In this document: positions 8,805-16,938 of the stretch, piece after piece | Position numbering within the stretch: position 1 is the stretch's first letter | Layout of the letters: each line of letters starts with the position of its first letter | Assembly (NCBI RefSeq): GCF_010667575.1 | Contig: NZ_JAABNT010000001.1 | Span: 62,001-126,000, forward strand | Reading direction: 5' to 3' | Length of the DNA stretch: 64,000 nt | Origin: Sulfitobacter sediminilitoris | GTDB taxonomy: Bacteria; Pseudomonadota; Alphaproteobacteria; Rhodobacterales; Rhodobacteraceae | Made by a program: the position numbers and the translations under genes | Notes under the pieces: model-generated | What the model was told of the DNA's origin: nothing | Database searches by the model: none | Seen by the model: only the letters and a program-made list of their open reading frames with translations

Positions 8805-9227
8805 TTAGCCCACCAGCTCCAGACCGGAGAAGAAATAAGCAATTTCAATCGCTGCCGTCTCAGGCGCATCAGAGCCGTGGACAGAGTTCTCGCCGACGCT
8901 CTCGGCAAACTCGGCACGGATGGTGCCTGGTGCGGCATCCGCAGGGTTGGTGGCGCCCATGACTTCACGGTTCTTTGCAATGGCACCTTCACCTTCGAGA
9001 ACCTGTGCAACGATTGGCGCGGAGGCCATGAATTCGCAAAGCTCGTCATAGAAAGGACGCTCGGCGTGGACTTTGTAGAATTCGCCCGCCTGCGCTTTGG
9101 TCAGGTGGATGCGCTTTTGCGCAACAATGCGCAGACCCGCATCTTCGAATTTCTTGTTGATCGCACCGGTCAGGTTGCGGCGGGTTGCATCGGGCTTGAT
9201 GATCGAGAATGTACGCTCAAGGGCCAT
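8805..9227 (-). CDS. ndk: Nucleoside diphosphate kinase
   Basis: A 140-residue enzyme that transfers the gamma phosphate of ATP to nucleoside diphosphates through a phosphohistidine. The active-site signature N-S-V-H-G-S-D holds H117, and K11 in I-K-P-D and R104 are in place. The length is exactly that of bacterial Ndk. I start at ATG 9227, preceded by AAAGGAGCAAG; the frame extends upstream only into unrelated sequence. It is a single gene, divergent from the ABC-F gene, with a strong terminator. Confidence 0.98.
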   Translation of the reverse strand: MALERTFSIIKPDATRRNLTGAINKKFEDAGLRIVAQKRIHLTKAQAGEFYKVHAERPFYDELCEFMASAPIVAQVLEGEGAIAKNREVMGATNPADAAPGTIRAEFAESVGENSVHGSDAPETAAIEIAYFFSGLELVG

Positions 9228-9333
9228 GTGGCTTGCTCCTTTGGGGGTGTTAATTTGGGCGCTCCCTAGCATGGGCCTTGGTCGGTGAAAACCCGCGATT
9301 GACGTGGGCATGGCATTGGTTCACACCGCGCCC

Positions 9334-11193
9334 ATGTTGCGTATTTCAGAAATCAACTACTCAGTCGAAGGCCGCCCCTTGTTCGAGGAAGCCTCCGCCG
9401 TCATTCCCGAAGGCCACAAAGTCGGCCTTGTCGGTCGCAACGGTGCGGGCAAGACAACGCTCTTTCGCATTATCCGGGGCGAGTTGGGCCTTGATGGCGG
9501 CGAAATCACCCTGCCCTCGCGGGCCAAGATCGGCGGCGTGGCACAGGAAGTGCCCTCGTCCGAAACCTCACTGATCGATACGGTGCTTGAAGCGGATACC
9601 GAACGCGCAGCCCTGATGGCCGAGGCTGAAACCGCTACAGATCCGGGCCGCATCGCGGATATCCAGTCGCGCCTCGCGGATATCGACGCGTGGTCCGCCG
9701 AAGGCCGCGCCGCGTCCATCCTCAAGGGGCTCGGCTTTGAAGACGAAGAACAGCATATGCCCTGTTCCGCCTTCTCCGGCGGCTGGCGCATGCGCGTGGC
9801 ACTTGCAGGAGTGCTTTTTGCCCAGCCTGACCTGCTGCTCTTGGACGAACCTACGAACTATCTCGACCTTGAAGGCGCGCTCTGGCTCGAAAGCTATCTG
9901 GCCAAGTATCCTCACACGGTCATCATCATCAGCCACGACCGCGAGCTCTTAAACCGTGCGGTGGGCGGCATTCTGCATCTCGATGAATGCAAACTGACCT
10001 ATTATCAGGGCCCCTACGACCAATTCGCCCGCCAACGGGCGGAACAACGTGCCGTGCAGGCCGCCATGGCCAAGAAACAGCAGGCACGCCGCGACCACAT
10101 GCAGGCCTTCGTGGACCGTTTCAAAGCCAAGGCTTCCAAGGCGAAACAGGCCCAGTCGCGGATCAAGATGATCGAAAAGATGGATATGATCGCGACGCCC
10201 GAACAGGCGGCCAAGCGCGTCTTCACATTCCCCGAGCCCGAAGAACTCTCACCGCCGATCATCTCAATCGAGGGCGGCGCCGTGGGCTACACTGAAGGAT
10301 CGCCCGTCCTGTCGCGCCTGAATCTGCGGATCGATCAGGACGACCGTATCGCGCTGCTGGGCAAAAACGGTCAGGGTAAATCAACCCTGGCCAAACTGCT
10401 TTCGGATCGTCTGCCGCTTATGCAGGGCAAAGAGGTCAAGGCGAACAAGCTGCGCGTCGGCTTCTTTGCCCAGCATCAGGTGGACGAACTTCACGTCAAC
10501 GAAACCCCACTGCAACACATGATCAGCGCGCGACCTGCCACGCAGCACTCCAAGCTGCGCGCGCAACTGGCTGGCTTCGGCCTTGGTCCTGAACAGGCCG
10601 AAACCGAAGTGGGCCGCCTGTCTGGTGGGCAAAAGGCCCGCCTCTCGCTTCTGCTTGCCACGCTTGACGCGCCACATCTGCTGATCCTGGATGAGCCCAC
10701 GAACCACCTTGATATCGAATCCCGCGAGGCGCTTGTCGAAGCGCTCACGCGGTATTCAGGGGCAGTGATCCTCGTCAGTCACGACATGCATCTGCTGTCC
10801 ATGGTGGCCGATCGCCTCTGGCTGGTGTCGAACGGCACCGTCAAACCCTACGAGGAAGACCTCGAAGCGTATCGCAAGATGTTGCTGGCGCCGACGAAAC
10901 CCGTCAGCAAGAACGCCAGGCCGAAAGAAGCACCCAAACCGAAACGCGCAAGCCGCGATGAGGTCCTCGCCCTACGCTCGGAAGTCCGCAAAGCTGAGGC
11001 GCGTGTCGACAAACTGAACGAGATGCGCGACAAACTGGCCAGCAAGCTTGCTGACCCCGCCCTTTACGAGGACGGCAAGGTGGGCGAACTGGAAGTCTGG
11101 AACAAGAAATACGCCGAAGTCATGGACGCTCTTGACCGCGCCGAAGGCTTGTGGATGAGCGCCGAAGAGAAACTGGAAAAGGCGACTGCCTGA
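9334..11193 (+). CDS. ABC-F ATPase (YheS/Uup type)
   Basis: About 619 residues with two ABC ATPase domains and no membrane part, as in ABC-F ribosome-associated proteins that act on stalled or initiating ribosomes. Domain 1 has G-R-N-G-A-G-K-T-T, a signature S-G-G-W-R-M-R and L-L-D-E-P-T-N-Y-L-D. Domain 2 has G-K-N-G-Q-G-K-S-T, L-S-G-G-Q-K-A-R and L-D-E-P-T-N-H-L-D. A basic linker joins them, and a C-terminal coiled coil follows a Pro/Lys-rich hinge. I chose ATG 9334, where the family begins (M-L-R-I-S-E-I); an ATG 24 bp upstream is also possible. A second ABC-F lies at 45347-47158. Confidence 0.92.
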   Translation: MLRISEINYSVEGRPLFEEASAVIPEGHKVGLVGRNGAGKTTLFRIIRGELGLDGGEITLPSRAKIGGVAQEVPSSETSLIDTVLEADTERAALMAEAETATDPGRIADIQSRLADIDAWSAEGRAASILKGLGFEDEEQHMPCSAFSGGWRMRVALAGVLFAQPDLLLLDEPTNYLDLEGALWLESYLAKYPHTVIIISHDRELLNRAVGGILHLDECKLTYYQGPYDQFARQRAEQRAVQAAMAKKQQARRDHMQAFVDRFKAKASKAKQAQSRIKMIEKMDMIATPEQAAKRVFTFPEPEELSPPIISIEGGAVGYTEGSPVLSRLNLRIDQDDRIALLGKNGQGKSTLAKLLSDRLPLMQGKEVKANKLRVGFFAQHQVDELHVNETPLQHMISARPATQHSKLRAQLAGFGLGPEQAETEVGRLSGGQKARLSLLLATLDAPHLLILDEPTNHLDIESREALVEALTRYSGAVILVSHDMHLLSMVADRLWLVSNGTVKPYEEDLEAYRKMLLAPTKPVSKNARPKEAPKPKRASRDEVLALRSEVRKAEARVDKLNEMRDKLASKLADPALYEDGKVGELEVWNKKYAEVMDALDRAEGLWMSAEEKLEKATA

Positions 11194-11303
11194 CCGTCGT
11201 CCCTTTGGGCCAAAGTCCACTTGGCAAACCGAGCTTTGATCACAACGAGGCAAAGCCCCTCAGAAACGTATTGGGCAGTGCCCACAATTTGGTAACGGCC
11301 GAT

Positions 11304-11936
11304 ATGGAACTCGACACCGCCTATATGATCACCGTCTTCGTCACCATGTTCGTGGTGATCGACCCAATCGGCATTGCGCCTCTGTTCCTCGCGCTTACCC
11401 GCGGCATGACAACAGCGCATCGCCGCCGTGTCGCAATACGCGCCACGCTGACCGCTGCCTTTATTCTCGCCCTTTTCGCCTTTTTCGGCGAGGCACTTCT
11501 GGGTTTCGTCGGCATTTCAATGCCTGCCTTCCGCATTGCCGGTGGCATCCTTCTGTTCCTGACAGCCCTCGACATGCTGTTCGAACGCCGCAGCAAACGC
11601 CGCGAGGACAAGACCGAAGAAGAACATCCTGACGACCCTTCGATTTTCCCTCTGGCGATTCCATTAATGGCAGGCCCGGGGGCGATTGCCTCGGTCATTC
11701 TGCTGATCGGTGAACGCCCCGGCGGTGAGGGCATGATCACCGTGCTGTCGATCACGGCGCTTGTGCTCATGGCGATGGCAGTGATCCTGATGCTGTCGAG
11801 CTACCTTGACCGCGTGGTCGGAAAGACCGGCATTGACGTGATTACTCGTATCCTCGGCATGCTGCTGGCCGCCCTGTCCGTTCAGTTTGTCCTCGATGGG
11901 CTTGCGGCGTTTGGTTTTGGACCCGGCCCTACCTGA
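11304..11936 (+). CDS. MarC family integral membrane protein
   Basis: A 210-residue protein with about six membrane segments, matching the MarC/UPF0056 family: F-V-V-I-D-P-I-G-I-A-P-L-F near the N-terminus, F-G-I-S-type segment L-G-F-V-G-I-S-M-P-A-F-R-I-A-G-G, and I-P-L-M-A-G-P-G-A-I in the middle. The link of the family to antibiotic resistance has not held up, and its function is unknown. ATG 11304 is chosen because the first membrane helix starts just after it. The -35 box of the next gene overlaps its stop codon. Confidence 0.88.
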   Translation: MELDTAYMITVFVTMFVVIDPIGIAPLFLALTRGMTTAHRRRVAIRATLTAAFILALFAFFGEALLGFVGISMPAFRIAGGILLFLTALDMLFERRSKRREDKTEEEHPDDPSIFPLAIPLMAGPGAIASVILLIGERPGGEGMITVLSITALVLMAMAVILMLSSYLDRVVGKTGIDVITRILGMLLAALSVQFVLDGLAAFGFGPGPT

Positions 11937-11961
11937 CAGAAACGTCACGCGTTCCTATATA
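11933..11961 (+). promoter_or_regulatory. Sigma70-type promoter of protease gene
   Basis: CTGACA at 11933-11938 and TATATA at 11956-11961 with a 17-bp spacer. One mismatch to TTGACA and one to TATAAT make it a very good housekeeping promoter. The -35 overlaps the marC stop codon, and the gene start lies 26 bp after the -10. Confidence 0.65.
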
Positions 11962-11987
11962 ACACCCAGGAACATAAGAAGGTGACC

Positions 11988-12569
11988 ATGGCCGATATTG
12001 AAACCGGACAATTGATTTATCTCGTCGTGCTGCTTGCCATGGTGGGCGGCTGGTTCTTCATGCAGTCACGTGCAGGGCTGAACCGGACACTGCAATATGC
12101 AGCTGTCTGGGGCATGATCTTTATCGGCGGGGCTGCTGCCGTGGGTTTGTGGCAAGACATCAGCCGCGACGCCCGTACACCGCAGATCAGCGTTACAGGC
12201 GCGGGTCAGATCATCGTGCCGCGGGCGCGCGACGGGCATTACTATCTCAGCCTTGAGGTGAACGATGCTCCGATCCGCTTTGTCGTGGATACCGGCGCGA
12301 CTGATATGGTTTTGACCCAACGGGACGCCGCCCGCGCTGGCATTAACCCACAAGACCTATCCTATCTTGGCCGTGCCAATACTGCGAATGGCGAAGTGCG
12401 CACAGCCTTTGTCCGTCTTGAAGAGGTGCGGCTGGGTGAAGTCACCGACCGCGATGTGCCAGCCGTCGTGAACGAAGGCGTGATGGAGCAATCACTGCTT
12501 GGCATGGGTTACCTGCAACGCTGGGGCCGCATTGAAATCTCAGGCGGAGAACTGATCCTCACGCGCTAG
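11988..12569 (+). CDS. Membrane retropepsin-like aspartic protease
   Basis: A 193-residue protein of the clan AA aspartic protease type (TIGR02281-like). Two membrane helices (about 9-25 and 38-55) precede a single pepsin-like half domain with the catalytic triplet D101-T102-G103 in V-V-D-T-G-A-T-D. As in retropepsins, one such half must dimerise to be active. It probably acts at the periplasmic face. The substrate is unknown. ATG 11988 follows AAGAAGG; GTG two codons upstream is possible. It has its own promoter at 11933-11961. Confidence 0.85.
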   Translation: MADIETGQLIYLVVLLAMVGGWFFMQSRAGLNRTLQYAAVWGMIFIGGAAAVGLWQDISRDARTPQISVTGAGQIIVPRARDGHYYLSLEVNDAPIRFVVDTGATDMVLTQRDAARAGINPQDLSYLGRANTANGEVRTAFVRLEEVRLGEVTDRDVPAVVNEGVMEQSLLGMGYLQRWGRIEISGGELILTR

Positions 12570-12645
12570 GAGGTCCGCCTGAGCATTATCGCCCAACATC
12601 GCGCAGCACTGCCGCGGAACACATGACCCTCTCCACTTTGGGCAG

Positions 12646-13104
12646 CTAGGTTTCTGCTTTCTTTTCCCACCGGCCTGATTCCTCGGACCAGTATTGCGCT
12701 GCGGCACCTGCGTCTTTCAGCGCTTTCCATTGCCCGCGTGCACGGCTCAGTGCCGCCTCGTCATCCCCGTCAAACAGCACACAAACGCGCTCAAGTGCCG
12801 CCACTTCCTCCGCCGTCACCTCGGCCCCACCCACTGACATCACGCATTGGGGCGTATTGGCCGCGACCATTGCGGTGGTCAGCAAAACCGGCTGATCCGC
12901 ATCCCTTGGACCACCTGCAATGCCATGTGGCAGAAAGCTGTCTTCAGGCCCAAGCCATAGAGCCTTATCCAGCGCTTCCAGCCCGGCATCGTCCGCGCCG
13001 CGCACTGCAACGCGCCAGCCGTTATCAAGCGACTTTCCAACCAGCATCCGCAGCGTCTCCACCAACGGACGCCGCGTGAGGTGATAGAAATAGGCGGCCC
13101 CCAT
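12646..13104 (-). CDS. holC: DNA polymerase III chi subunit
   Basis: A 152-residue protein of the HolC family, the clamp-loader accessory subunit that binds single-strand DNA-binding protein. Typical features are the N-terminal A-A-Y-F-Y-H-L-T, the segment L-E-A-L-D-K-A-L-W-L-G-P-E-D-S-F-L-P-H and a later L-F-D-G-D-D. It starts 6 bp after the pepA stop codon, the same pepA-holC order found in many proteobacteria, so the two are surely co-transcribed. Confidence 0.92.
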   Translation of the reverse strand: MGAAYFYHLTRRPLVETLRMLVGKSLDNGWRVAVRGADDAGLEALDKALWLGPEDSFLPHGIAGGPRDADQPVLLTTAMVAANTPQCVMSVGGAEVTAEEVAALERVCVLFDGDDEAALSRARGQWKALKDAGAAAQYWSEESGRWEKKAET

Positions 13105-13110
13105 CTTGGT

Positions 13111-14583
13111 TTAGGCTTTTTCGAACATGTCAGACACCAGACGGTTGAGTGCCGCCACACCCCAACCGGTCGCACCCTTGGGCGAGAGCATCGTGTCCGA
13201 CTTGACCGAGGCAACGCCCGCGATATCCAGATGGACCCAGGGAGTGCCGTCCTTCACGAACCGCAAAAGGAATTGTGCGGCGGTGATTGATCCCGCAGGC
13301 CTGCCGCCGATGTTTTTCATGTCCGCGATCTGGCTTTTCAACTGATCATCATAACCCTGCCCCAATGGCATCCGCCATGCGCCTTCACCTTCAGCGCTCG
13401 CTGCCTTCAGAAATGCGTTGCACAGCGTGTCGTCGTTGGAAAACACGCCCGCGTTCTCGTGTCCCAGTCCGATAATAATCGCCCCGGTGAGGGTGGCCAG
13501 ATCAATCATGCCGGAAGGTTTGAACCGCTCCTGCGCGTACCACATCACGTCACAGAGCACCAAACGCCCCTCCGCGTCGGTGTTGATCACCTCGATTGTG
13601 TCGCCCTTCATGGACTTGATGACGTCGCCGGGCCGGATGGCAGTGCCTGAAGGCATGTTCTCGACCAGACCCACCAGTCCTACCACGTTGGCCTTGGCCT
13701 TGCGCCGGGCCAATGCGCGCATGGTGCCAGCGACAACCCCAGCGCCACCCATATCCATGGTCATATCTTCCATGCCGCCCGCCGGTTTCAGGCTGATGCC
13801 ACCGGTGTCAAAAACAACGCCCTTACCGATCAACGCCAGCGGCGCATCGCCCTTGGCGCCGCCATTCCATTCCATCACCACGACTTTCGACGGGCTATCA
13901 GATCCTTGTCCCACTGACAAAAGTGTTCGCATTTCTAGCTTTGCAAGCTCTTTCTCATCCAAAACCTGAACTTTGAGGCCAAGCTCTTCCATCTCGACCA
14001 ACTGATCAGCGAAGGCTGTCGTGGTCAGCACATTTGCGGGTGCACTGACTAAATCACGGGTCATGAAGGCACCCTCGGCCACAGCCAGCAACGGCGCTGA
14101 CGCTGCCCGCGCCTCTTCGGGCTTGCTGCACATAAACACGGCTTCACCCTTGCGCTCTTTAGGCGCGCTCTTGAGATCGTCGAAACGGTAATCGCGCATC
14201 GCCAGACCGTAGGCCACCTGACCGACGCGGTTCATACCTGCGGCCAAAGCCAGAAGATCAGCCTCACCGCGGATCTTGCCAAGCGACGCACCTGCCTTGC
14301 GTGCATCATCAACACTGGCCTTGCGCGGCAGATGAACGACATCCACCGCATCCGCCGCCATTCCCGTTGGATACGCCAAAGTCTGCGCATCACCGGGTTT
14401 GGATTTGGCAAAGCCCTGCCCCTCAACCAATCGTGCCAATGCTCCTTTGGTCAGCTTGTTCACCCGCCGCGCCCCAGCATCAAGACGCCCTTCGGGATCA
14501 ATGAAAACGGCCACACGGCCGGTGTGTGCGGCAATTTTCTCAATATCGGTCTCGGCAAAGCTGATCGGGGTAAGTGCGGTCAT
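13111..14583 (-). CDS. pepA: Leucyl aminopeptidase (M17)
   Basis: A 490-residue cytosolic aminopeptidase that removes N-terminal residues using two metal ions. The C-terminal catalytic domain shows the metal ligand lysine and aspartate in I-G-K-G-V-V-F-D-T-G-G, M-D-M-G-G-A, and the signature N-T-D-A-E-G-R-L. The N-terminal domain is diverged, as usual. In some bacteria PepA also binds DNA, but nothing here tests that. The start is ATG 14583; 10 further codons upstream are open but not conserved. It is first in the pepA-holC operon and divergent from lptF. Confidence 0.96.
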   Translation of the reverse strand: MTALTPISFAETDIEKIAAHTGRVAVFIDPEGRLDAGARRVNKLTKGALARLVEGQGFAKSKPGDAQTLAYPTGMAADAVDVVHLPRKASVDDARKAGASLGKIRGEADLLALAAGMNRVGQVAYGLAMRDYRFDDLKSAPKERKGEAVFMCSKPEEARAASAPLLAVAEGAFMTRDLVSAPANVLTTTAFADQLVEMEELGLKVQVLDEKELAKLEMRTLLSVGQGSDSPSKVVVMEWNGGAKGDAPLALIGKGVVFDTGGISLKPAGGMEDMTMDMGGAGVVAGTMRALARRKAKANVVGLVGLVENMPSGTAIRPGDVIKSMKGDTIEVINTDAEGRLVLCDVMWYAQERFKPSGMIDLATLTGAIIIGLGHENAGVFSNDDTLCNAFLKAASAEGEGAWRMPLGQGYDDQLKSQIADMKNIGGRPAGSITAAQFLLRFVKDGTPWVHLDIAGVASVKSDTMLSPKGATGWGVAALNRLVSDMFEKA

Positions 14584-14721
14584 GTCATGGGCCCTTGTTC
14601 TGATTTGCCACAAGACCTAGCGCGTCGGACGAACCATGACCAGTTAGCAGTTTTCCCCGACCATATTTTGCTTTAGACAATTGAAAAAACAGCCCTTGGC
14701 GAGCATCTTTGGGGGAGCGCA

Positions 14722-15843
14722 GTGGCCAGACTAGACCGCTATATGCTGTCACAGCTTTTGCTGCTGTTTGGCTTTTTCGCATTGGTTCTGGTCGCGCTGT
14801 TCTGGATCAACCGCGCTGTCGTCCTGTTTGACAGGCTCATCGGGGATGGTCAGTCCGCCCTTGTATTCCTTGAATTTACTGCACTTGGCCTGCCCAAGCT
14901 AATTACCACGGTGTTGCCCATCGCCGCATTTGCCGGCGCAGTCTATGTCACCAACCGGATGAGCAGCGAGTCAGAGATGACAGTGCTCCAATCCACGGGT
15001 TCTAGCCCATGGCGATTGGCCCGGCCTGTATTTGTCTTTGGACTATGCGTGGCGGCAATGATGAGCGTGCTGAGCCATTTCCTTGTCCCGATGGCCCAAG
15101 CACAGCTCAACCAGCGCGAAACAGAAATTTCGCAAAACGTCACCGCCAGCCTGCTGCGCGAAGGCCAGTTTCTGCACCCGACAGAAAACGTGACCTTTTA
15201 TACCCGGCTGATCGACGCGGATGGCGTGCTGCGCGACGTGTTTCTGTCAGACCGGCGCGATGCTCTGGAAGGTGTGATTTACACCGCCGCGCAAGCATAT
15301 CTGGTCCGAAACGGCCCCGGCACGACACTGATCATGGTCGATGGGTTGGCCCAAAGATTGAACAAAGCCGAAAAGCGCCTTGCCACCGCAACGTTCCGGG
15401 ATTTCTCATTCGATATCTCGGCGCTCGTCAATGAAACGGAAGGCGGTGTCCTGTCCGTGCCCAATCTCATAACACCACAATTAATGAGCAATTGGGACCG
15501 CATCGCGGCACGGACCGGTGACAGCACCGGCATCATCGCCGAAGAACTGCACTCGCGTTTTGCGCAGTCGCTTTTTTGTATCGTGGCGGCAATGGTTGGG
15601 TTCGCGACACTGCTGATGGGCGGATTTTCACGCTTCGGCGTCTGGAGAGAGGTCGCTATCGCCTTTGCCGCGCTGATCGCAGTTGATGGCATCCGGGGTA
15701 CACTGGTGAATACCGTGCGCAGCGACGCGTCGCTGTGGGTGTTGATGTATGTGCCATCGGCCATTGGCGCTCTATTGGTTCTCGGAATGCTTTGGCACCT
15801 GTCGCACCCTGCTTGGTTCCGCCGCAGGAGGGTCGCCGCATGA
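14722..15843 (+). CDS. lptF: LPS export permease LptF
   Basis: A 373-residue YjgP/YjgQ-family protein. With LptG and the ATPase LptB it forms the ABC transporter that lifts LPS from the inner membrane onto the Lpt bridge. Three membrane helices at the N-terminus (about 15-37, 55-80, 100-122), a periplasmic jellyroll domain (about 130-265) and three C-terminal helices match the family. The start is GTG at 14722, preceded by GGGGGAG. Its stop overlaps the lptG start by 4 bp. First gene of the outer-membrane assembly operon. Confidence 0.95.
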   Translation: MARLDRYMLSQLLLLFGFFALVLVALFWINRAVVLFDRLIGDGQSALVFLEFTALGLPKLITTVLPIAAFAGAVYVTNRMSSESEMTVLQSTGSSPWRLARPVFVFGLCVAAMMSVLSHFLVPMAQAQLNQRETEISQNVTASLLREGQFLHPTENVTFYTRLIDADGVLRDVFLSDRRDALEGVIYTAAQAYLVRNGPGTTLIMVDGLAQRLNKAEKRLATATFRDFSFDISALVNETEGGVLSVPNLITPQLMSNWDRIAARTGDSTGIIAEELHSRFAQSLFCIVAAMVGFATLLMGGFSRFGVWREVAIAFAALIAVDGIRGTLVNTVRSDASLWVLMYVPSAIGALLVLGMLWHLSHPAWFRRRRVAA

Positions 15844-16937
15844 TCCTGCATGTGTACTTCGCCCGCCGATTTGCCATGGCATTTTTGCTGATTACCGGCG
15901 TTCTGTTTGCACTGGTGATGCTGGTTGACGCCGTGGAGCAGGCCCGCAAATTCGGCAGCTACGACATTGGCTGGCAAAAGATATTGGGCCTGACACTTCT
16001 CAATGCACCACAAACGATCAATCTGATCTTGCCGCTGATCATGATTTTGGCGACGGTGACGCTCTTTATCTCACTCGCGCGGTCATCCGAGCTGATCGTG
16101 ACCCGCGCGGCAGGGCGGTCCGCCATGCGTGCGCTGATTGCGCCGGTTTTCGTTGCGCTGCTGATCGGATTGATGGCCGTTGGGATGCTGAACCCGATCG
16201 TCGCAGCCACGGGCAACCGGTATCTGCAGTTGTCAGAAAGCTACCGCGCAGGCGGCGCTTCGGCCCTTTCGATCAGCGATGAAGGTCTCTGGCTGCGTCA
16301 AGGCAGCGCAGAAGGGCAAACCGTGATCCGCGCATGGCGATCGAATGCGGACGCCTCAGTTCTCTATGACGTGACTTTTTTGACTTACGACTTTGAGGAT
16401 GGCCCGATACGGCGGATTGAAGCAGGCAGTGCAGCCTTGCAGGGCGGGGCCTGGTCTTTACGCAATGCCAAGTCTTGGCCACTGCGTGCAGGGATGAACG
16501 CGGAGGCTAATGCGCAATTTTTTGAAACACTGCAAATCCCGTCTTCCCTCACGCTTGAGCGGATCCGGGAAAGCATCGGTAAACCTGCTGCGGTTTCAAT
16601 CTACAACCTGCCGACATTTATTCGACAGCTTGAACAAGCAGGCTTCAGCACACAACGCCACAAGGTCTGGCTGCAGGCAGAATTTGCGCGGCCCTTGTTC
16701 CTTATGGCAATGGTGCTTGTGGCCAGTGCATTTACCATGCGGCACACGCGCTTTGGCGGTACAGGGGTTGCAGTGCTGACGGCAGTGCTCTTGGGCTTCG
16801 CGCTTTACTTTGTTCGCAGCTTTGCCCAAATTTTGGGTGAAAACGGGCAAATTCCGGTTCTGCTTGCCGCTTGGGCGCCCCCCATCGCAGCAACCCTGCT
16901 GGCCATCGGCCTGCTGCTGCATGCGGAGGACGGTTAA
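15840..16937 (+). CDS. lptG: LPS export permease LptG
   Basis: A 365-residue partner of LptF, with the same six-helix layout and central periplasmic domain. The N-terminal M-I-L-H-V-Y-F-A-R-R-F and the segment L-I-L-P-L-I-M-I-L-A-T-V are typical. The ATG is embedded in the lptF stop (ATGA), so translation is coupled. A long open frame extends upstream inside lptF but is not used. lptB, lptC and lptA are not in this window. Confidence 0.95.
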   Translation: MILHVYFARRFAMAFLLITGVLFALVMLVDAVEQARKFGSYDIGWQKILGLTLLNAPQTINLILPLIMILATVTLFISLARSSELIVTRAAGRSAMRALIAPVFVALLIGLMAVGMLNPIVAATGNRYLQLSESYRAGGASALSISDEGLWLRQGSAEGQTVIRAWRSNADASVLYDVTFLTYDFEDGPIRRIEAGSAALQGGAWSLRNAKSWPLRAGMNAEANAQFFETLQIPSSLTLERIRESIGKPAAVSIYNLPTFIRQLEQAGFSTQRHKVWLQAEFARPLFLMAMVLVASAFTMRHTRFGGTGVAVLTAVLLGFALYFVRSFAQILGENGQIPVLLAAWAPPIAATLLAIGLLLHAEDG

Positions 16938-16938
16938 C